64,000 nt of DNA from the NCBI GenBank assembly GCA_037447655.1, contig JBBHKE010003256.1, positions 130,096-194,095 of the forward strand, read 5' to 3'. The notes beneath the pieces were generated by a model. It worked only from the letters and a program-made list of their open reading frames with translations. It searched no databases and had not been told where the DNA came from. The stretch comes from Zygnema cylindricum. Lineage: Eukaryota > Streptophyta > Zygnematophyceae > Zygnematales > Zygnemataceae. Position numbers and translations under genes: made by a program. Shown one piece after another: positions 33,753 to 44,186 of this stretch; position 1 is the first letter of the stretch, and each line of letters starts with the position of its first letter.

Positions 33753-34500
33753 CTGTATTCACAAGCTTCCTCTACCACAAGTTTTTGATCACCGAGCCAC
33801 AGATCTCATTGGAATTATTCACTCTGATGTCTTCGGCCCTTCCAAAGTTCTCTCTCTTGGTGGCAGCCGCTACTTTGTTACTTTTACAAACAACTACTTC
33901 GGTATAGTCGTCTATACTTGATGAAGGAGAAGAGAGAAGTCTTCACTCACTTTGTGAATTACAAAATCTGGGCGGAGAAACTTCATGGCAAATCTATTCT
34001 TGCTTTGCGGACGGATAATGGAGGAGAGTATGTATCTCATGCCTCTTCTAATTTTTTGAAAGAAAATGGCATCTCTCGTGAACTTACTGCTCCGTACACA
34101 CCGGAACAAAATGGTGTGGCCGAGAGACTCAATCGGACTTTGAGTGAATGTGCTCGCTCTATGATGGCTGATAAAGGTGTGGATCTAAAGTTTTGGGGGG
34201 AAGCTTTTCATTGTGCTTCCTACATCAGAAATAGAGTATAAACCCGAGCTGTTAAGGGTAAGACACCCTATGAAGTATGGATAGGCAGAAAGCCAAATGT
34301 CAGTCATTTTAGAGTCTTTGGTCAAATGCTTTATCTAGGATAATCATCCTAATTGGAAGCTTAGTCCAAAATCTGTACTTGGTGTAATTTTAGGCTATGA
34401 TGATGAATCTGCAGGTTATAGAGTGTATAATCCTCAGAGAGGATGTCTTCAAACAGCCAAGAATACTTAGATTAAGAAGAGAGTCAATATGTGGATGTTT
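33753..34500 (+). pseudogene. COPIA-6 integrase (N-terminally truncated)
   Basis: HSDVFGPSKVLSLGGSRYFVTFTNN, then in a second frame KEKREVFTHFVNYKIWAEKLHG, LRTDNGGEYVSH and NGVAERLNRTLSE, giving D-D-E. The C-terminal part has WIGRKPNVSHFRVFG and LGYDDESAGYRVY. Frameshifts occur near 33920 and 34320, and stops elsewhere. Confidence 0.87.
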
Positions 34501-34799
34501 TTAGTATGGATGCAGCTTAAAGGAATGAGAAAATACAACAGTATATCATTGTTGAGCAGGTACCTTTTTCTCCATCTCCTTCTACTTCCTCTATCTCTTT
34601 GCCAAATGTCCCTGGGCCATTAGATCCTACTTCGCGAGCTGCTCCTACCACTACACGATCTCTACAAAACATTAGGGGATGAACAGTTCTCGCGTCATAT
34701 TTTCCGGGGGGAAGAAGGCAAAGCAGCCGCCTTTGAGGCGACCGAGTGGAGGGTGCTTTTTCAGGAAGCACAGAGGAGGTGCTTACTATTCAGGAAGCC

Positions 34800-35625
34800 A
34801 TTTCCATTCTTGAAAAGAATCATTGGATCTCGGCTGTAAATGATGAGATAAAGTCAATTATGGAAGCCCAAACTTAGGAACTTGTGGAGCTCCCACCAAC
34901 CGGAAGGCTATCGGTTGTAAGTGGGTCTTCAAATTAAAATTGAATCGTGATAGTACAATTGAGAGATATAAAGCTAGATTGGTCGCTAAGGGATTTAGTC
35001 AGAAGGAGGGAATTGATTATGAAGAGACCCTCTCTCCTGTGGTTCACTTTCCTACTGTTAGGATTTTGCTAGCTCTTGCTGCAATAGAGGATATGGAATT
35101 GCATCAAATGGACGTTAAAACAACTTTCTTGCATATTGATTTGGAAGAAGTAATTTATATGAAGCAGCCAAAGATATATGCAAAAAAAGGGAAAGAAAAT
35201 CTGGTCTATAAACTGTTGAAGTCTTGTATGGTCGGAAACAAGCTCCAAACAATGGAACCTGAAGTTAGATGAGTTTTTAACCAATCTTGGCTTTACCAAG
35301 ATCAGTTCAGATCATTCAGTTTATGTAATGCAAGGTGAGGATGGAGTGATTTATGTGGCTGTGTATGTAGATGATTTGCTGTTGATTAGCAAATTTATCA
35401 ATGAAACTAATAAAATAAAAGCAGATATGAATTCTCAGTTTGAAATGAAGGACTTGGGTGAGGCTAAGTATATTCTAGGAATTCAGGTACAAAGAGATAG
35501 GAAACGAAGAATTATTTATCTAACTCAGAAAGAAGCAATCTGGAACATTCTAGAAAAGTTTGGTATGTCAAAAGCTAAGACGAGTGCCACCCCTATGGAA
35601 TTCAGGCAGAAGTAGGAGGGTACGG
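34800..35625 (+). pseudogene. COPIA-6 reverse transcriptase
   Basis: CKWVFKLKLNRDSTIERYKARL, HQMDVKTTFLH, a frameshift near 35225 in the YGLKQAP region, then VAVYVDDLLLISKF (TATGTAGATGAT at 35364-35375) and FEMKDLGEAKYILGIQVQRD. The catalytic YVDD is intact. Confidence 0.9.
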
Positions 35626-35639
35626 AAACGAATGGTGGT

Positions 35640-36188
35640 GTTTTGGTTGATGATTTCTTGGATTCATGGGAGGCAGATTCTATCTCCTCCATTCCTTACA
35701 GGCAGATTGTCGGAAGCCTTATGTATTTCATAAAATGTATTTGTCCAGACATCACAACCACGGTTGGAGCCTTGAGCCAAAGCCTGCAAAATTCGAGGAA
35801 GTGGGACTATGAGGCAGCAAAGAGAGTTTTTCCCTATCTTCCAGGAACTCGAAATCTTAGACTCTCTCTTAGTGGAGAGGAAGTCAAAATTCATACATCG
35901 AGCGATGCGAGCTACGGAGATATGCCCAGCCGACGCTCCACCACCGGATACATTCTGAATATCGGCAGTGGAACTTGCTGCTGGAGAAGTTAACTTCAAA
36001 AGGTATCAACTCAATCTACTATCGAGGCTGAGTACATGGCTGCCAGCTTTGTAGTTAAGGAGATACTTTGGGTAAATTCTCTTCTTCAAAAGCTTCTCTT
36101 AATGCAATCTGGACCAAAAATAGTGTGGTGTGACAATCAGGTAGCAATCACTTTTGCATCTAATCCCAGTCATCAGTTTAAGAGTAAG
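35640..36188 (+). pseudogene. COPIA-6 RNase H, upstream part
   Basis: PYRQIVGSLMYFIKC, RNLRLSLSGEEVKIHTSSDASYGD, RSTTGYILNIGSGTCCW, then IEAEYMAAS and CDNQVAITFASNPSHQFKSK, cut at GTAAG (36184-36188) by COPIA-7. The Trp of the usual TWSDAS is changed to Ser. Confidence 0.9.
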
Positions 36189-37007
36189 TGTTGATTTGAG
36201 GCAGCTGGTGCCCCCGAATAAGAAGAAGAAGCAGCAGCAGTTGCCATAATCACAATCAAAAATACAAGAGAGGAAACTCTCATGAATGCCTACAAATGAA
36301 CGACTTCACAATGAAGTCCCAAGCAAACGAGACACACACTAGGTCTGCAAATTTGCCAAAACTAAGAAAATAAACCAAAAAAACCACATGCAGATTTTTA
36401 CAACAATCTGCCAAAAGATCATAATGATCTTACAATTCAAAATTCCAAAAAGCTGCTTTGCAGTTTTTCCATACAAGGAATTCCTAACTCTAAATTATTC
36501 TAAGTCCAACATATACAAAGTGAACCTACACTTGATCTACACCGTAGCACAATTACCGTGGTCTGCCGGTACACTTAAACATTAATCAAACTAAACCCCG
36601 CCGTCAACCGTACAAGTATTTACACCAATCCTTAACCCTAGTCGCCGCTAAAGTACGAAGTCAAAGTTCGTCTCCTGAAATGACGGCTCGGTCAATATTT
36701 CTCTTCCAAAAACGAGAGCGAACTTTGTTCGCCGTCCGCGCATTCATTCATCACCGAAGATGAACCTCCACGTGTAAATTTGGTCCCTCAAGTAAATTTG
36801 TACTTTATCAACCAACTCAACCAAGCTTGACTTCCCACGGACCGACACGTGTACATGGAGTGTACCGAATCTGTGAACTCCCTTTGGAGTTACATACCAC
36901 ACCAAATCTTGTCTACGTAGACTCAGTTTGTACACAAAACCGACTAAGTCTATAATCTCTTTCTCACACTGAGATTCAGAGAGGACTAAAGGTTTCTAAA
37001 GCTTACA
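36189..37007 (-). repeat. COPIA-7 3' LTR
   Basis: On the minus strand it opens TGTAAGCTTTAGAAACC at 37007, following the tract GGTTTAGGGGAG, and ends CAAATCAACA. It carries the gag N-terminal codons as the 5' copy does, with one codon difference giving a Tyr in the Ser run. Confidence 0.94.
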
Positions 37008-37030
37008 CTCCCCTAAACCTTTAGACTCTC

Positions 37031-38971
37031 TCAGCCACTAAGTCCACATGCCTCTCTACAAAATTTCAATTTAGGTGCAGGTAAAAGCTTAGTCATCATA
37101 TCTGCTACCATCATCTCATCCGGCAAATAACTAAGTTTCAAAATTCTGTTCATCACCTTCTCTCTTACAAAATGTAGCTTGATATCAATGTGCTTGCTTT
37201 TAAAATGATGACTAGGGTTAGATGCAATTTCTATAGCTGCCTGGTTGTCACACCACACTATTTGAGGTCATGATTGCATGAAATGAAGTTCTTGAAGGAG
37301 AGACTTTACCCAAAGTAACTCCTTGACACCTGAGCTGGCTGCCATGTATTCAGCCTCCATTATAGACTGAGCTGTGACTTTCTGAAGCTTGCAGCTCCAG
37401 CAGCATGTTCCACTTCCAATCTTCAAAATGAATCCAGTGGTAGAGTGGCGGCTTGGCATATCTCTGTAACTCGCATCGCTCCAAGTCTGAATTTTTACTT
37501 CATCTCCGCCGAGAGCAAGCCGCAGATTCCGTGTCCCTGCAAGATACCGAAGAACCCTCTTTGCTGCCTCCCAATCCGATCTCCTCGGATTTTGTAAACT
37601 CCGACTTAAAGCACCGACTGTTGCCGCAACATCCGGACGTGTGCAGTTCATGAAGTAGATTAGGCTGCCGACAATCTGGCGGTATGGAATGGCAGCCATA
37701 GAATCTGCCTCCCCTGATTCCAAGGTGTCATCAAAAATGACTCCTCCATCGGTCTCCGTGCCTTCCACCTTTTTTTTAAATTCCATGGGAGTGGCACTTC
37801 TCTTTGCCTCTGCCATGCCAAACTTTTCAAGCATGTTCCCAATCGCTTCTCGCTGCGTTAGATAGATTATTCTCCGATCTCTATCCTTTTCTACTTGAAT
37901 TCCGAGAATATACTTTGCCTCCCCTAAATCTTTCATCTCAAATCTGGAATTCAAGGTTGTCTTTATTTTGTTAATCTCATTCATTGACTTACTTAGTAGC
38001 AGCAAATCATCTACATACACCGCAATGTAAATAATCCCATCTTCCCCTTCCATAACATAGACTGAGTGATCTGAGCTAATCCTCACAAAGCCGAGACTAG
38101 TTAGAAACTCATCTAGTTTCAGATTCCACTGACGTGGAGCATGATTCTGTCTGTACAAGGATTTCAACAACTTACAGACCAGATTTTCTTTCGCTGTCTC
38201 TGCATACATTTCAGGCTGCTTTATATAAATTACTTCCTCTAAATCTCCATGGAAGAAAGTCGTCTTAACATCCATTTGATGTAATTCCATATCCTTAATG
38301 GCTGCTAAAGACAACAAAATTCTGACAGTTGGAAACCGGACAACCGGTGACAAAGTCTCTTCATAGTCAATTCCCTCCTTCTGACTATAACCTTTTGCAA
38401 CAAGCCTAGCCTTATATCTCTCAATTGAATTATCCGGATTTAGCTTAACTTTAAAAACCCACTTACAGCCAATTGCTTTTCGATCCGGCGGAAGCTCCAC
38501 AAGCTCCCAAGTTTGAGCGTCTATTATAGATCGCATTTCGTCATTCGCCGCGGAGATCCATTGATCCTTTTCCGGGGCTAAAAAATCTTCTTGTATGGTG
38601 AATGGTTCTATAGTGGTTGCTGAAAATAGAGCATGCTCCACCGGTTCACCTCGCAGCCTGTTGCTTTGCCTTCTTCCCCCCGGATAATCTGAGGCTCGAA
38701 CTGATGGATCCAAACGTGTCCGCCGAGGAGGAGGAGGAGGAGGAGGAGGTGGAGGATGAGGAGGAGAAGTGGACCGAGTTATTACTTGTTGAACCACGTG
38801 AGTGGCCGGAGGATGTATAGGAAATGATCCTCCATTGACAAGTGAGGAAGAACTTGCCGAAGATTGAAGAGGAACATTTTCAAAAATTACATATTCTTGA
38901 ATTTTGGCATTCTTCTCAAAATCTGTCATGCCAAAAACATCAACCGATTGACTCTTATCCTTAACCTGCAT
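37031..38971 (-). pseudogene. COPIA-7 reverse transcriptase and RNase H (one stop)
   Basis: A 567-codon open frame: linker with a Pro run, then CKWVFKVKLNPDNSIERYKARL, HQMDVKTTFFHGDLE, AVYVDDLLLLSKS (codons 38006-38017), SRFEMKDLGEAKYILGIQVEKD, PYRQIVGSLIYFMNC, IQTWSDASYRDMPSRHSTTGF and IMEAEYMAASSGVKELLWV. A TGA near 37265 separates the last part, CDNQAAIEIASNPSHHFKSKH through ADMMTKLLPAPK. All RT catalytic motifs are present. Confidence 0.95.
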
Positions 38972-38983
38972 ATTCTTGGCAAC

Positions 38984-39241
38984 CTAAAGAGTTTTTCTAT
39001 CCATATTGTATGCTCTATAGCCTACGGAATCATCATCATATCCCATAAAAATTCCGGGAACCGATTTCGGATGAAGCTTAGAAATAGGAAGATTATCTAA
39101 AATAAAGCATTTGCTACCTAAAACCTGGATGTGACTCACATTGGGTTTCCTTCCGGTCCACACTTCATAGGGTATTTTACCTTTTACGGCTCTAGTTTCT
39201 ATCCTATTCCTTAATATAAGATGCACAAGAGAAAGCTTCAC
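38984..39241 (-). pseudogene. COPIA-7 integrase C-terminal segment
   Basis: RNRIETRAVKGKIPYEVWTGRKPNVSH, GSKCFILDN, GIFMGYDDDSVGYRAYN. It is in a different frame from the upstream core (shift near 39225) and is ended by a TAA just before the RT linker. Confidence 0.92.
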
Positions 39242-40424
39242 CCCAAAATTTAAAATCTATCCCTTTATCTAACATCATAGATTTTGCACTTTCCGTTAAA
39301 GTCCGATTAAGTCTTTCTGATACTCCATTTTGCTCCGGAGTATATGGAACTGTAAATTGACGAGAAATGTCATGTTCCTTTAAATAATCAGAAAATGCAT
39401 TAGAAATATATTCTCCTCCGTTGTCGAACCGAGGGGAGCGAATCGGCTTCCCGTGAAGTTTTTCCGCCCAAAGCCGAAAGAGCTTGAAGTGAGTAAACAC
39501 TTCACTCTTCTCCTTCATAAAGTAAACCTTGCTGTAACGGGAGAAATCATCTGTAAAAGTAACCAAAAACAGGCTGCCACTAAGGGAAGGAACTTTTGAC
39601 GGTCCCCACAAATCCGAATGAGTTACATGTAGTAAATCCGTGGCCCGGTTATCCGCGGTCTGAGGTAGGGGCAGCTTGTGAAGCTTGCCCAAAGCAAAAC
39701 CATCACATACATGAGAATCTTTTTGTCCTAATTTGACACCATCTATCATATTTTGCTTTACCATTTTATCAAGCCTTTCATGATGAACATGACCGAGCCT
39801 CTTATGCCACAAAACATTTTCCGGAAGGACACTGGAGTATGCAAAGTCAATTTCATTAGCCAAGTCCATCCGGTATAACAAGTTTGGGCCTCTAGTTCCT
39901 ACCAAGGCTACTCTCCCATCTTTGCTTACTACCTTTTTCCCATTCTTTTGCAAAATTTCAAATCCTTTCATTTCAGCCACCGAAGTGGAAAACATTTTTT
40001 TTTTTAATTTTGGGATATAAAGAACATCATGTAAGGTTCTCTTTACAATAAGACCATTGATGTCACATGCTAACTCCACGCTTCCCTTCGCCGTAGCCTC
40101 CACACCGCTGTCATCCGCGTAATAAATTCGACGAGTGGGAATTAGAGTAAGGGTTTTGAAGTAAGCCCGGTTGCCGCACATGTGAGAAGAGCACCCGGAA
40201 TCCATAATCCACCCGTTATCTTGAGGTCCCTCCATGAGATCTTTCGCAAGAGCAAAGAATTCATCGTCATCCGATTGCGGAAATCTGACCACATCATCTT
40301 TTTCTTCAGCCGGATTATCTTGTTCCATGTCATCAATTGCAAGGAAAGCCGCATTTTTAACCGGCAATTTTGATGCCGGAAATTTTGGTGATGAATTCTT
40401 GATCGCACCTTCCATCGCGCACAA
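39204..40424 (-). pseudogene. COPIA-7 protease, gag-pre-integrase and integrase core
   Basis: 406 open codons. The protease active site is WIMDSGCSSHMC (Asp near 40202). The zinc region is LWHKRLGHVHHERL with CDGFALGKLHKLPLP; the second Cys position carries Ala (CDGFA where COPIA-5 has CDGC). The core is HSDLWGP, RFDNGGEYIS and NGVSERLNRTLTES, with D, D and E all present. It ends at FWGEAFSCASYIKE, where the frame shifts. Confidence 0.93.
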
Positions 40425-40439
40425 TAAATTCCTGTTTCA

Positions 40440-41220
40440 CATGCTTTTATAAATGCCGGACACAGCCGGAACACATGACCTTGACCAAAAAATTAGACAC
40501 ATCTATCATATTGCTTATAATTCGGATTAGGAGTAAAATTCCTATTTCCTAAAAATCCAGCCGGCCTATATGTCTGAGCATTGTAAGCTACTGCTGCATG
40601 TCTTCCATTCAATGCTATGTGATTTCCCTCTTCTTCTAGAATGTAAGCTTCAGCTACAGCTATATTCCATTTACTCTTCTCTAACCTCTTTAGCTGTTCC
40701 CATGCTCCTTTATATTCAGTAGGAAGCCCTCTCATTAAAATCATTGCTTGATGATAGGGAGGAAAAATCCCCCCGGAGCATGCATTTTCTGACAATAGGA
40801 GTTTCAAACCACTACAGTATGATTTCATATCACCCCCAGTATATTTATAATCCCAAATTTTTCCAGCGGTTATAACCTCATTCTGCTCAGTAGCTATGAC
40901 ATGAGAATCTCTCAAACTCTTCCATAATTCAGAAGCCATACTGATATGGATATATGTCATATTTAAGTATTCGGACAAATTAAATTTGAGAACATGTAAT
41001 GCATCCTCATTTTTCTTTCCAAATTCAGGGTCCGTATCCGGAAGAACACCGGAAACCACATCATACAGTTTACTTGCTTAAGTTAAGATATAGTCAAATC
41101 AGCCCAATGCATATATTTTTCTCCATTAAACACTAGGATCCGTGAGGGCGGGCCCGTAACCTGTTGATTTGAGGGAGCTGGTGCCCCCGAAGAAGAAGAA
41201 GAAGCAGCGGCAGTTGCCAT
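40440..41220 (-). pseudogene. COPIA-7 gag; start codon inside the LTR
   Basis: ATG 41220 lies 59 bases inside the LTR. It reads MATAAASSSSSGAPAPSNQQ, then VTGPPSRILVFNGEKY across the primer site, and stops at 41083. The rest is open from 41059 to 40493 (LHVLKFNLSEYLNMTYIHISMASELWKSL). The knuckle near 40490-40440 reads FFGQGHVFRLC and is degenerate. Confidence 0.88.
41146..41161 (-). other. COPIA-7 primer binding site
   Basis: Minus-strand GGTTACGGGCCCGCCC follows the LTR end CAACA. It differs from the initiator tRNA-Met complement at three of 16 positions; the first change converts the V-M-G-P peptide to V-T-G-P. Confidence 0.75.
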
Positions 41221-41981
41221 AATCACAATCAAAAATACAAGAGAGGACTCTCTCACGAATGCCCACAAATGATCGACTTCACAATGAAGTCCCAAGCAAA
41301 CCAGACACACAATAGGTCTACAAATTTGCCACAACAAAGAAAATAAACTAAAGAAATCACATGCAGAATTTGACAACAATCTACCAAAAGATCACAATGA
41401 TCTTACAATTCAAAATTCCCAAAAACTGCTTTGCAGTTTTTCCATACAAGGAATTCCTAACTCTAAATTATTCTAAGTCCAACATATACAAAGTGAACCT
41501 ACACTTGATCTACACCGTAGCACAATTACCGTGGTCTGCCGGTACACTTATACATTAATCAAACTAAACCCCGCCGTCAACCGTACAAGTATTTACACCA
41601 ATCCTTAACCCTAGCCGCCGCTAAAGTACGCAGTCAAAGTTCGTCTTCTGAAATGACGGCTTGGTCAATATTTCTCTTCCAAAAACGACAGCGAACTTTG
41701 TCCGCCGTCCGCGCATTCATTCATCACCGAAGATGAACCTCCTCGTGTAAATTTGGTCCCTCAAGTAAATTTGTACTTTATCAACCAACTCAACCAAGCT
41801 TGACTTCCCACGGACTGACACGTGTACATGGAGTGTACCGAATCTGTGAACTCCCTTTGGAGTTACATACCACACCAAATCTTGTCTACGTAGACTCAGT
41901 CTGTACACAAAACCGACTAAGTCTAGAATCTCTTTCTCACACACGAGATTTAGAGAGGACTAAAGGTTTCCAAAGCCAACA
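41162..41981 (-). repeat. COPIA-7 5' LTR
   Basis: On the minus strand it opens TGTTGGCTTTGGAAACC at 41981 and ends CAAATCAACA at 41162. The perfect duplication GTAAG follows at 41982-41986. Confidence 0.94.
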
Positions 41982-41991
41982 GTAAGCACAT

Positions 41992-43146
41992 TGTTGTTTT
42001 GAAAAGTCAGTTACGTGCGTACGCGTCGTTTCGTGCGTACACGATGTTTAGTGAATACAGTACGCGATGTTAATGCCTATGCTATGTGGATTTAATATGG
42101 AGGATTGAATGGATTTGCTGATTGGGGGAGTAATGGTACTAATTGTTTTGGGACGTATGGAACTATTTGAGTGGCGTGAACATACATAAGAAAAGGTAAG
42201 CAATGTTTAAGTCAAATGAACGGCGGATCGCGAAGCGATCCGATTTGGAATGTTTTGGAAAGGTTCCCCGCAGGTACGAATCATAATGATGACGAAAGGA
42301 TTTCGAATTGAGAGTGGCGTAAGGGGCACTTATTGGAAATGGACGCCGATAGTACGGACTAATTTGGATGAGGTGACGTCAGCTCGTCAAGTGGATTGTG
42401 TGACCACGCGACACGAAATCAAGGATGCCGAACAAGTTCTACGGACGACGGCGCCGTCACTCTGGTGAGGGACGCGAATTCGTGTCCATCACATGATAAT
42501 TATTTTGGACGGTCCCGATTCGTTTGACGGAATTCGTAAGACTTAGTAAATATTTAATAATGTTTTGTCCTGTGTATTAATTATTAGTGTAGATCTCAGG
42601 TACACTCACATTAATAGGGGTATTCGATTGATTACGTACGGCTGGTATGCCTCCGTACAGTAAGTAGTAAGCTGTAGTATATATTTGTAGGACTTAGTAA
42701 TTTTTAGACTTAGGAACTTTTGGACAAAAACTGTTTTTGCTCCTTTTTGGTAATTTTCAACTGAGGATTGCTCTCAGATATATTAGCAAAATTATCTGAA
42801 ACTTTTCATCTGTGTTCCTCCTTGTATTGGAAATATCGTGGAAAATTTTCAGACCTAGTGTGTGTCTGGCTTGCTTAGGGCTTCATTGTGAAGTTGGTCA
42901 GATTTATCAAAGTTCTGGTAGGCTGTTTTTTCTGCAACTTTGACTGGGTGATGTGGAAATTCTGGTTTGTATATTTATATGAGAATTTGTAGGAATACTT
43001 AGTGGCTAAGGAACTATCTTTTTTTGTAGATTAAGCTTTGTTTGGTAATTCTTTAGAATTCTGAGTGGAATCAAAGTAGGCTGTTTTGGGGTAGTCTGTG
43101 GTGCTTTCGAGGGGAAATCCATGGCTGAAAATGGCTATGGACAACA
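41992..43146 (+). repeat. Solo LTR A
   Basis: 1155 bp from TGTTGTTTTGAAAAG to ATGGACAACA, with terminal inverted TGTTG/CAACA. The target-site duplication CACAT is perfect (41987-41991 and 43147-43151). The target is COPIA-6 RNase H, which resumes at ATTGATATCAAG. The last 26 bases open with ATG (M-A-E-N-G-Y-G-Q), the same LTR-borne gag start as in the other families. No internal region of this family occurs in the window. Confidence 0.94.
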
Positions 43147-43305
43147 CACATTGATATCAAGCTACATTTTGTAAGAGAAAAGGTGATGGGAAAAGTTCTG
43201 AAGTTGATTTATTTACCGGATGAGCAAATGGTGGCTGATATGATGACGAAACCCTTGCCTACACCCAAATTGAAATACTGTAGAGAGGCATGTGGACTGA
43301 GTGAC
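43147..43305 (+). pseudogene. COPIA-6 RNase H, downstream end
   Basis: HIDIKLHFVREKVMGKVLKL, LPDEQMVADMMTKPLPTPKLKYCREACGLSD and a stop. It continues the frame broken at 36188, once COPIA-7, solo LTR A and the duplicated bases are taken out. Confidence 0.92.
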
Positions 43306-43331
43306 TAGCAGGGTCTAAAGCTTTAGGGGAG

Positions 43332-44181
43332 TGTTGTTTTTAGAAAGCTTTAGTCCTCTTTATGCCTTAGTTGTGAGGGAGAGAGAGTTGTTCAGAACTT
43401 AAGATTATTTTTGGTTTAGTTCGATTCAATACTTACGGAAATTAGTGTGACACTGAAGTTGGGAGTTCACGGTTCATTCACACTTGGGACACGCGTCGTC
43501 ACTTGAGAGAAATGCGTGAGTATGTCCTCCGTGGACGTACGCAAGTTCGGCAAGACCACGGGACTTCGTGAAGTCACATCTACGGTGCCAAAATTCTCTA
43601 TTTGGACGGTTGACAGCCGCCGCCAACAAATGCTGACGGGGCGTGACTAGATCACTATCACTTTACGTTGTCTGAACGTTGGTGTAAATATTTGGTATAA
43701 CATAATTTTGTCTATAGCGAATTAGTTGTTTAGTGTTGAGAATGTGGTTTATGACATTCTTTCAGTACACAGGTATACTCACAATATTTGTTTTGTTACA
43801 ATGTTTGATGTACGGCTGGAATGCCTCCGTAAAGCTTAGTGTAGTTTCAGTGTAGAGAAGTAGGACTTAGTGAATTTGAGTCATTAGGAACAAATGATAT
43901 GAAAAACTGTACACTAAATTTTTATAAAAATTAACCTCTGAATATCTCACACATTTGTAAGCACAATTAAGTGAAATTTTGTGTGTATGTTCCTTTGTAC
44001 GATATCTACACTGTGGTAGATTTGTAATACTATTTTGTCCCTGTATTGAAAGTAATTGTCTGTCAAAGTTGCTATTTTACCTTCGGTATTTGTGGAAGCT
44101 TCCTCTCTTGATTTGTTCTACAATGACTACTACTGCTGCTTCTTCTTCATCTTCAGTACAAGCAGTTGTCTCTGAACAACA
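43332..44181 (+). repeat. COPIA-6 3' LTR
   Basis: 850 bp, opening TGTTGTTTTTAGAAAGC after CTTTAGGGGAG and ending GAACAACA. It is close to the COPIA-8 LTR (52269-53109). An ATG at 44123 gives MTTTAASSSSSVQAVVSEQQ and then hits a stop in the flanking COPIA-3 sequence. Confidence 0.93.
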
Positions 44182-44186
44182 GTAAT

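Larger units (their letters stand above)
36189..41981 (-). mobile_element. COPIA-7, full-length and relatively young Ty1/copia element
   Basis: 5793 bp, with LTRs 36189-37007 (819 bp) and 41162-41981 (820 bp) and a perfect target-site duplication GTAAG (36184-36188 and 41982-41986). It lies antisense within COPIA-6 RNase H. The LTRs are much more alike than those of COPIA-2. The coding region has only about five breaks (a stop or shift in gag, a degenerate knuckle, one frameshift in integrase, one TAA before the RT linker, one TGA in RNase H), so it is among the latest arrivals. Confidence 0.95.
33753..44181 (+). mobile_element. COPIA-6, 5'-truncated Ty1/copia element inside COPIA-3
   Basis: The sequence starts mid integrase (HKLPLPQVFDHRATDL) and runs through RT and RNase H to a polypurine tract and a 3' LTR (43332-44181). 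The 5' LTR, gag and protease are missing. COPIA-7 and solo LTR A interrupt its RNase H. The right junction is LTR end CAACA then GTAAT, where the COPIA-3 RT (NWVFKLKLNPD) continues. It is closest to COPIA-7 and COPIA-8. Confidence 0.88.

Noticed and set aside
36189-41379. Gag start at 36189-36240 as a separate truncated element
   Set aside because: The gag N-terminal codons lie inside the LTR of this family, so the 3' LTR naturally carries them.
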